Positions 6,346 to 13,452 of a stretch of 18,383 bases of DNA are shown in pieces; the stretch's first letter is position 1, and every line of letters starts with the position of its first letter. The translations under genes were made by a program, and so were the position numbers. This DNA comes from an uncultured bacterium (GTDB lineage: Bacteria > Chloroflexota > Anaerolineae > JACIWP01), in NCBI GenBank assembly GCA_903872005.1, contig CAIQJD010000205.1, forward strand, positions 1-18,383. Direction: 5' to 3'. A model generated the notes under the pieces. It searched no databases and was not told the origin of the DNA. It was given only the letters and a program-made list of their open reading frames with translations.

Positions 6346-9300
6346 TTACTGCGCCTTGATGGAGATGCCGCTGACGATGGCGCTATCCTTCATGGCCTGG
6401 AAGCGCAGCGTCAGGCGTTTGTTGGTCACCTTCGCCGTAAAGGTGCGGGTGACCGCCCGATCATGACCCACGGCCGAGAAGATGTCGAAGTTGCTCAACA
6501 CCCGCTGGCCTTGCAGGTAGACCAGGAAGTTCCGCCGGCCGGCGGCCGTGTGCCACGGCTCGCAGAAGTACAGGGTGACCGTGTAGCGCCCGTTGGGCAC
6601 ATTGGTGAAGATGTAGCTGAAGTCAGTGCCCACACGATACGCTTGATAGACCGGGTCCTCGGTCGTGCCCTTGATGTCGTGGGTCGTGCCGGGGTTGCGG
6701 GTCGAGCCGCCGCTGGCGTTGCTATCCGCAGACCAGGTGCCCCAGGCCCCGCCGCCGACATTGAGCTTGATCGTGAAGGGCGTCGCGGCCGGCGTCGGCG
6801 TGACGGTCGGCGTGAGCGTCGCCGTCTCGGTCGGGATCGCCACCGGCGTGGAGACGCACGCCGGCGAGCAGACCACGCCAACCACCGGCGCTGCCTGGCC
6901 GCCCTTGATGGTGTACTGGCCGGCGCCGGCTGCCCATTCGCCACGGAAGGTGACGGAGACGATGCGCGTCTCGTTGTCGCCATAGCCCGTGTCGAACTTG
7001 ACGCCGCGAGCGCCGGTGGTGGGATCGGAGTTCGTCCACGACCACTGCTCGCTGGCCCGCACCACATCGGTGGAAATCATGCAGCCGCCCAGCACCCAGT
7101 GGCTGATGGCCGGCTGGCGCCCCGACGTGACCCGGTAGACGAAGGTCGTGTTGGTTCCGTCGAAGACGGTGGAGACACACTGCACCGTGTTGGGGCCGGC
7201 CGTCGGCGTCACTGTCGGCGTCATCGTCGGCTCAAAGACCTGAGTCGGCTCCGGCGTCGGCGTGGCGTAGATGCACTGGTCTTCCGCCCGGCGCATGCTC
7301 AGGGTGGCATGCTGCCCCACCGTCGTCGAGCGGTGGCAGTCTTCCTGCGTCACCTGGATGTTCAGCGTGATCGTCTCGTCCGCCAGGGCGCTGGCCCAGT
7401 AGTCGCTGGGCGAGATGATCAGCTCGGAGGTGTAGGCGGCGCCGGCCGGCAGGTTGGCGATGCGCCAGGTATACGGCGCTACCTCCCGCACGAAGCCTGC
7501 CCCGTCAATGGCGACCACGTCCAGCCGCACGTTGCGGGCCGGGCCGGTCAGGCCGACGTTGCGCACCGTCATCACGTAGACGAAGGGGCCGCAGCCTTGC
7601 AGCGTCGTCGGCTCGAAGGTGATCTGCAGCGACGCATCGCTGGTCAAACAGGCTTGATCCGGCGTCGCCGTTGCGGTCGGCGTGTTGGTGGCCGTCGGCG
7701 TCGCCGTCGGCGCGGTCGGGCAGGCCGGGGCGCACACGCCGCCCACCACTGGATCGGCCTGGCCGCCCTTGATGGTGTACGAGCCGGCGCCGCTGATCAA
7801 CTGGCCGCGGAAGGTGACGATCACTGTGCGGACTTCGTTATCATTGTAGCCGGTGTCGAACTTGACGCCGCGAGCGCCGGTGGTGGGATCGGAGTTCGTC
7901 CATTCCCACTGCTCGCTGGCCCCAACGACCATGCCGGCATCCAGACACTCGGCGCTCAGCGTCCAGTGGCTGATGGCCGGCTGCCTGCCCGACGTGACCC
8001 GATAGGTGAAGGTCGTGTTGTTGCCATCGAAGATGGCGCTGACGCACTGCACCTGGTTCGGGCCAGAGGTGGCCGTGGGCGTCGGCGTCGCCGTAGGCGG
8101 ATTGCAACCCGACCCCTTGAAGGCGGAGACGGTGTCGTTCTGGCCCACCACGCCGCGGCACTCTTCTTGCGTCACTGCGGCTTGCAGGCGGATTTCGGCG
8201 CCGGCCGCCGCGCCCTGCCAACTGGCGCCCGGCGTGACGACGATCTGCGTCGTCACGCTGCCGCCGGCCGGGATGTTGCCGACCAGCCAGTGGGCGTTGC
8301 TGATGGTCCCGACGTAGCTGCCGCCGGCCAGGGCCGTGGTATCCACGATGACGTTCTTGGCATAGCCCTGCGTGCCGGTGTTCCGCACGGTCAGGTTGAA
8401 GGTGTAGGGGCCGCACCCCACCACATTCTCTTCCGTGAAGGTCACTTGCAGCGTCGCGTTGCTATTCTCGCAGGTCACGATCGGCGTCGGAGTAGCGGTC
8501 GGCGTCGGGGTCGGAACCGGGCAGTACCAGGGGTACCAGTAGAGGTCCAGGCCCTTGCCGCTGTGATTCTTGAGCTGGTTGCCGTTCTTGTCCAGCACGT
8601 TCATGCCGTAGTGGATCTCCACCACCGAGTCGGTGGGGCGGATGCCCGGCCACCAGGCGCGGATGGTGAAGGTCGTATCGCCGGTGATGGTGCGGGAGGC
8701 GTATTGCGGCTGCGTGCAGTTGGGCACGTCGGCCGGGCAGCGCGAGGCGTCGGCCGGGTTGACGACGTACCAGCTCGTCTGCAGGATGGCGTTGCCATCG
8801 TCCGGCGTGATGTCCACCGTGCCGGTGATCTCGATCCAGCCGGCGTCATAGACACAGATGGCGCGATCGCTGCCCAGCGTGCCGGTCCAGTCCGTGAGCC
8901 ACTTGTTGCTCAGGGTCGGCGTGCGCGTCGGCGAAGCGGTGCGCGTCGGCGAAGGCGTCGAGGTCAACGTCGCCGTGGGCGTCGCCGTAGGCGTGTAGGT
9001 CTGGGTCGGCGTGCGCGTGGCGGTCGCCGCCAGAGGCGTGGAGGTAGCTTGCGGCGGCGGCACCACGTAGTCTTCGTCGGTCAGGCCGGTCACGCTGTTA
9101 GACTCGTAGCCGGTCTTCGTGCCTTCCACCGTCCAGCAGATGTCGGCGGCCGGGAAGCTGCCGCCCGACCAGGTGTAGTCGCCGAAGGAGATTTCGCTCA
9201 ACGGCTGGTAGGTCGGGGCGGTCAGGCTGACCAGCGCGCCCTCAACGCCGCGATAGAACTGATCTTCCACGCGGACACTGAGCGCGACCGCCTGGCCGGC

Positions 9301-12105
9301 GCCGGCCGATTTCAGCGGCGTGTAGTCCGTGAATGTCAGGAAGAGCTTGGGCACAATGACGCAGGCTTGTTCGTTGCGCCCCACATAGACCACCGGGTTG
9401 AAGGTGGCGCTCTGGTTCACCTCCACGCGCGCCGTGGTCGCAACGCCGCATGGGCCATCGGTCATGATGTCATAAGTCTGGTTGTCAATGACCGCCTGCA
9501 CCTGGATGGTGTAGAGGCCAGACGGCAGATTCTCGAAGGTGAACTGGCCTTGCTCGTCCGTGGTGGTCGTGCCAGAGTAGCTCGGGCCGGCGATGGTGAC
9601 CTGCGCGCCGCCCGGCGTGTTCAACTTGCCACGGCACTCCGTGTTCTTTTCCAGGTGCGTCAGGTTGCTGACGATGCTGGTGTAGATCTGAGCCAGATCG
9701 CCGGCCGAAGCGGCGATGAAGTGGCGCCGGCCGTTGGTGTCGGGCGACGCGATAGACTGCAAGACGCTGGGGTCGAAATCGGAGCCGATGGCGATGGCGA
9801 AGATTTCGACGCCGGCGGCCTTGGCCGCGTTGGCAATGTCAATGGCCTGCGCCGACGCTTCGGCGTCGTACATGGCCGGGTGACTGTTGGGATAGCCGTT
9901 GTAGCCGGGATTCTCCAGACAATCGGCGTAGCTATCGCCCACGCCGTAGTAGGACAGACAGTCGTAACCCAGGCTCCCTTCGGTCGGCGCCGGGTCATAG
10001 GGCTTCTTGGGGTGGCGGATGCCATCCGTGCGGACGTTCGCCAGACCGTCGGAAGCCAGGATCAGGATCGGCGTATGGGTGATGACGTGATTGGAGCTGA
10101 GCAGCACCGCCAGGCCCTGCTGCAAGCCGAAGGCCAATGGCGTCCAGCCGCCCGGCGTCAGGCTATTGACCGCCGCGTTGGCGGCGGTGATGTTGGCCGT
10201 CAACTGCGAGCGGGTCGTGGCCGATGCCGCGTCGAAGGAGACGACGCCGACCTGATCGCCGGCGCGCGGGTCAGTCAGGTTGGTCGCCAGCATGTTGTTG
10301 AAGCTGACCAACGCCGACTTGGCCGCATCAATCTTTCTGGGGGTGCTATCGCGGCCGGCCAGGCCCCATTGCATCGAATAGGACGTATCCACGACATGGA
10401 CGATGTCCACCGGCACACGCTCGCAGACCAGCTTCGAGGCTTCCACCTTCTCAGCGGAACACGCCTCGACACGGCCAACGACGCGCCCGGTGTACTGCGA
10501 CGTGGGCGTGGGCGTAGCCGTCGCGACCACCGTCCCGGTGCCGACCGGCGTCGGGGTGTTGGACTGCCCACCCTCTGGCGTCGCCGTCGGCGTGCCACAG
10601 GCATCGCCCTTCACGCCCACGGCGGTGGCGAACCGGTTCTCATTGCGCTCCGGATTGCAGTTCTCATTGATGATCCGGGCTTCAATCTGAATCTGCGCGC
10701 CCACTTCTGGGCCAACCGGCGGCCCCGATAGCCAGTTGGAGCGCGGGATGACCTCCACTTCTTGGCGCACGATGCCGCCGGCCGGTATCTCGCCAATCGC
10801 CCAGAAGGCCGGGCCAATGGACTGCACCCACTCCGAGCCGGCAAGGGCTGAGATCGTCACGTTGACATCCCACGCGCTGCCCACCGTGCCGTTGTTCTGC
10901 ACCGTCACTGTGAAGCGGTAGGGGCTGCAGCCTGTCGTCGTGCTCGGCGAGATGGAGATCGCCAGGTTGGCGTCGCACTGCGGCGTCGGCGCCGGCGTAT
11001 AGGTCGGCTGGACAACCTGAGTCGCCACGCCCTTCATTTCCGAGAGCTTGACGACGAAGACGCCCTCATTGCGGTTGTTGATCCAGTCGCCTTCCACCGT
11101 GTAGGGAATGAACTCGCCGTTCACCTTGTCGCCCATGACGCCATGGACTTCCAGAGCGGCAAAGGAGACGATGTTGTAGTACAGATAGTGTTCGAAGCTG
11201 GCGTCCGTGGTGAAGACCGGCGTGATGCCGGTAAACGGCTCACGCGCCAGACATTCGGAGCTGCCGTTGCGTAGCATGTAACCCGGTTCGCATTTGGCGA
11301 ACGTCGTGTAGTGCGAGACGCCGCTGAAAACCGGGATGATCAGGACATCGCCAGGCTGCACGATGGAGAGCGTGCTCCACAGGTCATGATAGGGGTTGCC
11401 GGAAATCTGCGTATTGACGCGCGTGACGCCGGGGTATCCCAGATCCGTCCACTCCTGCAAAGATGGGTTCGTTGGCTCGCAATAGGTCCCGACGCTGGGG
11501 CGCCGGCAGTTGAGGGCCAGCCAGCCGGTGTCGGCCCGGCCGGTAACCTGGTTCCAGTCCTGCAAGGTGAACTCGGCGCCGACATCCACCAGCGACTCAC
11601 GCACGCCGACCGGCGACACATACTTGGCGGCGGTGGCCGACCCGTACATGGCGTTGGCCGAAGCGTCGGAGGCGATCAGGCTGTAACCCATGATGCGCGC
11701 GAAGAACGTGGAGAAATCGGTGGCAGCATGCGACTCCACCCCGATCGCCCCACTCTTGGGCACCAAATTGCCGCCGCCGGGGAGAATCGGGTTCAGGCGA
11801 ACGCCGCCGGCGCCGGTGTAGTACGCATCTACGTACTTGGCCTTGTTGCGCGCCGCATATTCCTGAATGGTCAGGAACAACTCGCCATCGGTGAGCGGCG
11901 GCGCGGCCGGATCCGATTGCCACATGCCCAGGGCGCGTGCGCCGGCCAACGCGGACGCGTCGGCCGCATTCTGCATAGAGCGCCGCTGAAAATAGGCGAA
12001 GCTCAAGTCTACGGCAAAGGCCCCGAAGATAAGTAAGACGACCAGGGCCACCGCCACGATCAGGATAGATTGGCCTCGCTGCTGCTGAAGATCCCGCTTA
12101 TTCAT
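6346..12105 (-). CDS. Giant TadG-like surface protein: Tad anchor, VWA, repeated Cys domains, malectin-like C terminus
   Basis: This 1919-residue protein probably presents adhesive domains on the cell or pilus surface. An N-terminal Tad segment (1-60) has GQSILIVAVALVVLL and a membrane helix at about 13-35. A TadG-like region runs to about 375. Repeat A1 is 377-503. A von Willebrand A domain (about 565-815) has complete MIDAS residues D573-x-S575-x-S577, T655 and D686, plus a ~50-residue Tyr/Gly-rich insertion with two Cys (about 700-748). A carboxypeptidase-regulatory-like beta domain (about 827-875) follows, then uncharacterised domains at 915-1010 and 1067-1195, A2 (1212-1334), B1 (1350-1462), A3 (1486-1611), B2 (1637-1750) and a malectin-like domain (1777-1919) with NVGGGAW, DPVYQAYRVG and GRYTVTLYF. 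Thr/Pro linkers separate modules. The start at ATG 12105 has GGAGGT 6 nt upstream; the open frame above it to 12240 lacks such support. Last gene of its unit. Confidence 0.88.
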   Translation of the reverse strand: MNKRDLQQQRGQSILIVAVALVVLLIFGAFAVDLSFAYFQRRSMQNAADASALAGARALGMWQSDPAAPPLTDGELFLTIQEYAARNKAKYVDAYYTGAGGVRLNPILPGGGNLVPKSGAIGVESHAATDFSTFFARIMGYSLIASDASANAMYGSATAAKYVSPVGVRESLVDVGAEFTLQDWNQVTGRADTGWLALNCRRPSVGTYCEPTNPSLQEWTDLGYPGVTRVNTQISGNPYHDLWSTLSIVQPGDVLIIPVFSGVSHYTTFAKCEPGYMLRNGSSECLAREPFTGITPVFTTDASFEHYLYYNIVSFAALEVHGVMGDKVNGEFIPYTVEGDWINNRNEGVFVVKLSEMKGVATQVVQPTYTPAPTPQCDANLAISISPSTTTGCSPYRFTVTVQNNGTVGSAWDVNVTISALAGSEWVQSIGPAFWAIGEIPAGGIVRQEVEVIPRSNWLSGPPVGPEVGAQIQIEARIINENCNPERNENRFATAVGVKGDACGTPTATPEGGQSNTPTPVGTGTVVATATPTPTSQYTGRVVGRVEACSAEKVEASKLVCERVPVDIVHVVDTSYSMQWGLAGRDSTPRKIDAAKSALVSFNNMLATNLTDPRAGDQVGVVSFDAASATTRSQLTANITAANAAVNSLTPGGWTPLAFGLQQGLAVLLSSNHVITHTPILILASDGLANVRTDGIRHPKKPYDPAPTEGSLGYDCLSYYGVGDSYADCLENPGYNGYPNSHPAMYDAEASAQAIDIANAAKAAGVEIFAIAIGSDFDPSVLQSIASPDTNGRRHFIAASAGDLAQIYTSIVSNLTHLEKNTECRGKLNTPGGAQVTIAGPSYSGTTTTDEQGQFTFENLPSGLYTIQVQAVIDNQTYDIMTDGPCGVATTARVEVNQSATFNPVVYVGRNEQACVIVPKLFLTFTDYTPLKSAGAGQAVALSVRVEDQFYRGVEGALVSLTAPTYQPLSEISFGDYTWSGGSFPAADICWTVEGTKTGYESNSVTGLTDEDYVVPPPQATSTPLAATATRTPTQTYTPTATPTATLTSTPSPTRTASPTRTPTLSNKWLTDWTGTLGSDRAICVYDAGWIEITGTVDITPDDGNAILQTSWYVVNPADASRCPADVPNCTQPQYASRTITGDTTFTIRAWWPGIRPTDSVVEIHYGMNVLDKNGNQLKNHSGKGLDLYWYPWYCPVPTPTPTATPTPIVTCENSNATLQVTFTEENVVGCGPYTFNLTVRNTGTQGYAKNVIVDTTALAGGSYVGTISNAHWLVGNIPAGGSVTTQIVVTPGASWQGAAAGAEIRLQAAVTQEECRGVVGQNDTVSAFKGSGCNPPTATPTPTATSGPNQVQCVSAIFDGNNTTFTYRVTSGRQPAISHWTLSAECLDAGMVVGASEQWEWTNSDPTTGARGVKFDTGYNDNEVRTVIVTFRGQLISGAGSYTIKGGQADPVVGGVCAPACPTAPTATPTATNTPTATATPDQACLTSDASLQITFEPTTLQGCGPFVYVMTVRNVGLTGPARNVRLDVVAIDGAGFVREVAPYTWRIANLPAGAAYTSELIISPSDYWASALADETITLNIQVTQEDCHRSTTVGQHATLSMRRAEDQCIYATPTPEPTQVFEPTMTPTVTPTAGPNTVQCVSTVFDGTNTTFVYRVTSGRQPAISHWVLGGCMISTDVVRASEQWSWTNSDPTTGARGVKFDTGYGDNETRIVSVTFRGEWAAGAGQYTIKGGQAAPVVGVVCSPACVSTPVAIPTETATLTPTVTPTPAATPFTIKLNVGGGAWGTWSADSNASGGSTRNPGTTHDIKGTTEDPVYQAYRVGTDFSYIFTNVPNGRYTVTLYFCEPWHTAAGRRNFLVYLQGQRVLSNFDIFSAVGHDRAVTRTFTAKVTNKRLTLRFQAMKDSAIVSGISIKAQ
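6856..7197 (-). repeat. Repeat B, copy 2 (coding, within the tadG-like gene)
   Basis: Encodes residues 1637-1750. It shares VTSGRQPAISHW, ASEQW, TNSDPTTGARGVKFDTGY and YTIKGGQA with copy 1. At DNA level, 50 consecutive bases (6989-7038) are identical to 7853-7902 in copy 1, far above the similarity of the rest, which suggests recent duplication or gene conversion. Confidence 0.85.
7273..7650 (-). repeat. Repeat A, copy 3 (coding, within the tadG-like gene)
   Basis: Encodes residues 1486-1611. It keeps the four-Cys pattern of the A repeats: an opening Cys, a GCGP motif, a VTQEDC motif and a closing Cys. The fold looks like an all-beta CARDB/Ig-like domain (inference from the LxITxxPxxxxGCGPFVYxMTVRN pattern). 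Confidence 0.75.
7720..8058 (-). repeat. Repeat B, copy 1 (coding, within the tadG-like gene)
   Basis: Encodes residues 1350-1462 and matches copy 2 along its whole length. The domain follows an A repeat in both cases, so the A-linker-B unit (A2-B1, A3-B2) appears to have been duplicated as a block. Confidence 0.85.
8104..8472 (-). repeat. Repeat A, copy 2 (coding, within the tadG-like gene)
   Basis: Encodes residues 1212-1334, with Cys at the start, in GCGP, in VTQEEC and at the end. It precedes B1 and resembles A3 (VTQEEC/VTQEDC, GCGP) more than A1. Confidence 0.75.
8908..9051 (-). repeat. Thr/Pro-rich linker, longest of several in the tadG-like protein
   Basis: Encodes residues about 1019-1066, made mostly of Thr, Pro, Ala and Ser in TPTATPT-like runs. 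On the plus strand this appears as GGCGTCGGCGT-like short repeats. Similar shorter linkers lie at residues about 504-536, 1197-1210, 1335-1349, 1463-1484, 1614-1636 and 1753-1776. Such linkers are common in Chloroflexota surface proteins and act as extended, possibly glycosylated spacers. Confidence 0.75.
10597..10977 (-). repeat. Repeat A, copy 1 (coding, within the tadG-like gene)
   Basis: Encodes residues 377-503 between the TadG-like N-terminal region and the VWA domain. It has the same four-Cys pattern (opening Cys, GCSP, INENC, closing Cys) and the FTVTVQNNGT strand seen as FNLTVRNTGT in A2. It is the most diverged of the three copies and is not followed by a B repeat. Confidence 0.75.
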
Positions 12106-12276
12106 CTCAATACCTCCCGTCCTACCAGAACAAGAGCCATGAAGCTGCGATAATTGCTTCCGCTCCGTTTGCCGTTCTTGCCGTCGCGTTTGACACGGGG
12201 GCGCTACGGCAGCCGGGTCCTTTTGGAGCGTCTTCATCAATCCTTCTTCAACTAGCCTCCCTTTCTCTTGACTTGA
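12106..12276. other. Gap between tadE-like gene and the tadG-like gene
   Basis: These 171 nt hold the GGAGGT ribosome-binding site of the tadG-like gene (12117-12112). The tadG frame is open upward to 12240 with in-frame ATGs, but the encoded stretch is Gln/Arg-rich and would put 45 polar residues before the membrane anchor. I see no convincing promoter or terminator, so the tadG-like gene is probably co-transcribed with the tadE-like genes. Confidence 0.5.
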
Positions 12277-12711
12277 CTATTCGATATACATGACTGCTTG
12301 CCCCACCATGGGAAAGCGGGGGATCAAGGGCGTCCAGGTCTTGAAGAACGCGGTCACTTTCACAGACACTCGACAGCCTACGGTAGAGCAATTATCGGGA
12401 TAGGTGACCTCTATGAAGGGCGTTTCCAACGCGTTCGCCATGATGCCGAGGCGCACACGCGTCCGATACATGATATTGTCGGGGTCCGGCGAATCGCCGC
12501 CATCCACGTTCAAGGGATAGATGATGCCGTAACGCGCCCCTTCGCGGGCGGCGTTCGCCAGCGAGCCATACGAGAAGAAGAAGCGCGAAAAATCAATGAC
12601 GCCGACCATGACCACTACCAAAAAAATCACAACCAGGGCAAACTCTAACAGACCTTGCCCTGATTGCGAAGCATGTTGTTGCGTGTTGCGCTTTCCGTTC
12701 ACCCTGTTCAT
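12277..12711 (-). CDS. TadE-family pseudopilin-like protein (second copy)
   Basis: This 144-residue protein starts with a polar leader followed by SGQGLLEFALVVIFLVVVMVGVIDFSRFFF, the TadE-type signature of a Gly-Gln-x-x-x-x-E start and one membrane helix (about 20-42), then NAAREGARYGIIYP and a small beta-rich extracytoplasmic part with a Cys pair (about 109 and 113). TadE/TadF-type proteins are minor pilins needed for Flp pilus assembly. The ATG at 12711-12709 is preceded by GAGG about 6 nt upstream and lies only 13 nt after the stop of the first tadE-like gene, which suggests translational coupling. No second TadF-specific trait allows me to separate TadE from TadF. Confidence 0.88.
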   Translation of the reverse strand: MNRVNGKRNTQQHASQSGQGLLEFALVVIFLVVVMVGVIDFSRFFFSYGSLANAAREGARYGIIYPLNVDGGDSPDPDNIMYRTRVRLGIMANALETPFIEVTYPDNCSTVGCRVSVKVTAFFKTWTPLIPRFPMVGQAVMYIE

Positions 12712-12724
12712 CCTGCCCCTCTCC

Positions 12725-13207
12725 CTAATTCTGCAGCGGCGGCGTCACGGGGCTATACATGATGACCATTTCGGCCTCTTTGGCTAACCGCAGTGTGGTA
12801 AGCCCGATCAGCCCGCCGAAGTAGAGCGGCATGTCACAATATACCGTGACGCGGATCGGGTTGCCGACATAGGCGCCGCCGGCCGGGTACGTGACCGATA
12901 CGTTCGCCGGCGTCAGTGTGGTGCCCGTGATAATCACGCCGGAGCCATTCGCTTCGTTCAACGTGCGATAGGCGATGGTCGAAGGGTCGGTCGGATGCAA
13001 GGAGCCGTAGCGCGCGCCTTCGCGGGCGGCGTTGGTGATACTGATGAAGACATCAATCGCCCGACCCATGTCCACAATCGCAGCCAGGACGATAATCAAG
13101 ATGGGCGCCATGATCGCCATTTCGACGAGGCTTTGGCCCCGGCCGGCCCGGCGCCTCTTCTCTATCTGCATCTGCTTTCCATCCACGCTCACATCTCGTG
13201 TAACCAT
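12725..13207 (-). CDS. TadE-family pseudopilin-like protein (first copy)
   Basis: This 160-residue protein has a basic leader (RRRAGRGQSLVEMAIMAPIL) followed by a single membrane helix (about 28-48) and the conserved TNAAREGARYGS motif, then a short beta-rich domain ending in a Pro-rich tail. The GQSLVE motif followed by a hydrophobic helix is the class III-like prepilin/TadE signature. The ATG at 13207-13205 has GAGGT 6 nt upstream. It is the first gene after the structured leader at 13264-13389 and is followed closely by a paralogue and then the tadG-like gene, so all three surface components would be made together. Confidence 0.88.
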   Translation of the reverse strand: MVTRDVSVDGKQMQIEKRRRAGRGQSLVEMAIMAPILIIVLAAIVDMGRAIDVFISITNAAREGARYGSLHPTDPSTIAYRTLNEANGSGVIITGTTLTPANVSVTYPAGGAYVGNPIRVTVYCDMPLYFGGLIGLTTLRLAKEAEMVIMYSPVTPPLQN

Positions 13208-13235
13208 CTTGCCACCTCTGCCCTTGCCCGACAGA

Positions 13236-13275
13236 CGTTTCCGTCCCCTACCTGCCCCCTACTAAAACGGAAACG
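13236..13275 (-). repeat. 9-bp inverted repeat linking the terminator tail to the tadE leader
   Basis: On the minus strand CGTTTCCGT (13275-13267) is exactly complementary to ACGGAAACG (13244-13236), with 22 nt between. The first arm covers the last two stem bases and part of the T-rich tail of the terminator-like hairpin, so the two structures cannot both be complete. The second arm also contains the small hairpin GACG-GAAA-CGTC. Confidence 0.55.
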
Positions 13276-13299
13276 CCCCACCGGCTGACCGGTGAGGCG
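13264..13299 (-). terminator. Terminator-like hairpin between promoter and first tadE-like gene
   Basis: On the minus strand CGCCTCACCGG (13299-13289) pairs with CCGGTGGGGCG (13284-13274) over 11 bp with a 4-nt loop, followed by the T-rich TTTCCGTTTT. One pair is G-U in minus-strand RNA but A/C on the plus strand, so the hairpin is better formed by the minus transcript. It lies about 100 nt downstream of the promoter at 13396-13425 and before the first tadE-like gene, a position typical of an attenuator. It could also end readthrough from the upstream kinase genes. Confidence 0.7.
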
Positions 13300-13304
13300 C
13301 TATC

Positions 13305-13380
13305 CTCATAGCGAGCTTGCGCCTGATAGCGCAGCAAGTGCATCTCTGTCCTGATATAGCGACCCTCTATGCTCATAGCG
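13305..13380. repeat. Four direct copies of CT[C/G]ATAGCG in the tadE leader
   Basis: On the plus strand CTCATAGCG occurs at 13305-13313 and 13372-13380, CTGATAGCG at 13323-13331, and CTGATATAGCG (two bases inserted) at 13351-13361. All are in the same orientation, with starts 18, 28 and 21 nt apart. An inverted half copy, CGCTAT, sits at 13298-13303. They may be DNA operator sites just downstream of the promoter or repeated loop elements of the RNA. Confidence 0.75.
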
Positions 13381-13395
13381 CCCCGTGTCAGCTTC

Positions 13396-13425
13396 ATTAT
13401 AGTCAACCCGGGGATTCTATCGCAA
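13396..13425 (-). promoter_or_regulatory. Sigma-70-type promoter for the tadE-tadE-tadG unit
   Basis: On the minus strand TTGCGA (13425-13420) and a perfect TATAAT (13401-13396) are 18 nt apart. The -35 lies in a small dyad, CTAT-TGCG-ATAG (13428-13417). It starts about 28 nt after the stop codon of the DegS-like kinase, so the surface-protein genes can be expressed separately from the signalling genes. Confidence 0.75.
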
Positions 13426-13452
13426 TAGGAGAAAGGTCATGGGCTTAAAGTA

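Larger units (their letters stand above)
13264..13389 (-). ncRNA. Putative structured leader or attenuator RNA of the tadE-tadE-tadG unit
   Basis: From the expected transcription start (about 13389) to the T-rich stretch, this ~125-nt RNA has several competing helices. GGGGCGCTAT (13384-13375) can pair with ATAGCGCCTC (13303-13294) over 10 bp, closing a domain of about 71 nt. The second arm shares 13294-13299 with the terminator stem, so the two exclude each other. CGCTAT-GAGG-ATAGCG (13313-13298) is a local hairpin that also conflicts with both. TGCGC-TATCAG-GCGCA forms another hairpin inside. The layout is that of a riboswitch or protein-controlled attenuator, but I recognise no known class. 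Structure was drawn by eye, without energy calculation. Confidence 0.55.

Noticed and set aside
8900..9060. Short GC-rich repeats that could suggest a CRISPR array
   Set aside because: They are codon-level Thr/Pro/Ala runs inside an open frame, with no constant repeat and spacer structure.
6157..10731. A 1524-codon open frame on the plus strand opposite the tadG-like gene
   Set aside because: Its product is dominated by Arg, Gly, Ala, His and Asp with no recognisable domain, and it is exactly antisense to a well-supported gene. High GC and the Thr/Pro/Ala codon pattern of the minus gene leave few stops in this frame.
12106..12240. A 45-codon upstream extension of the tadG-like gene
   Set aside because: GGAGGT with ideal spacing precedes the ATG at 12105, and the membrane anchor then falls at the N terminus as expected for Tad proteins. 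The extension is polar and Arg/Gln-rich.
13264..13389. Assignment of the tadE leader to c-di-GMP-I, c-di-GMP-II, ZTP or guanidine-III riboswitches
   Set aside because: A c-di-GMP sensor would make biological sense, but I could not find the conserved core nucleotides of those classes. Short resemblances (GGGTCG, CAGGACA) are too small to support a call.
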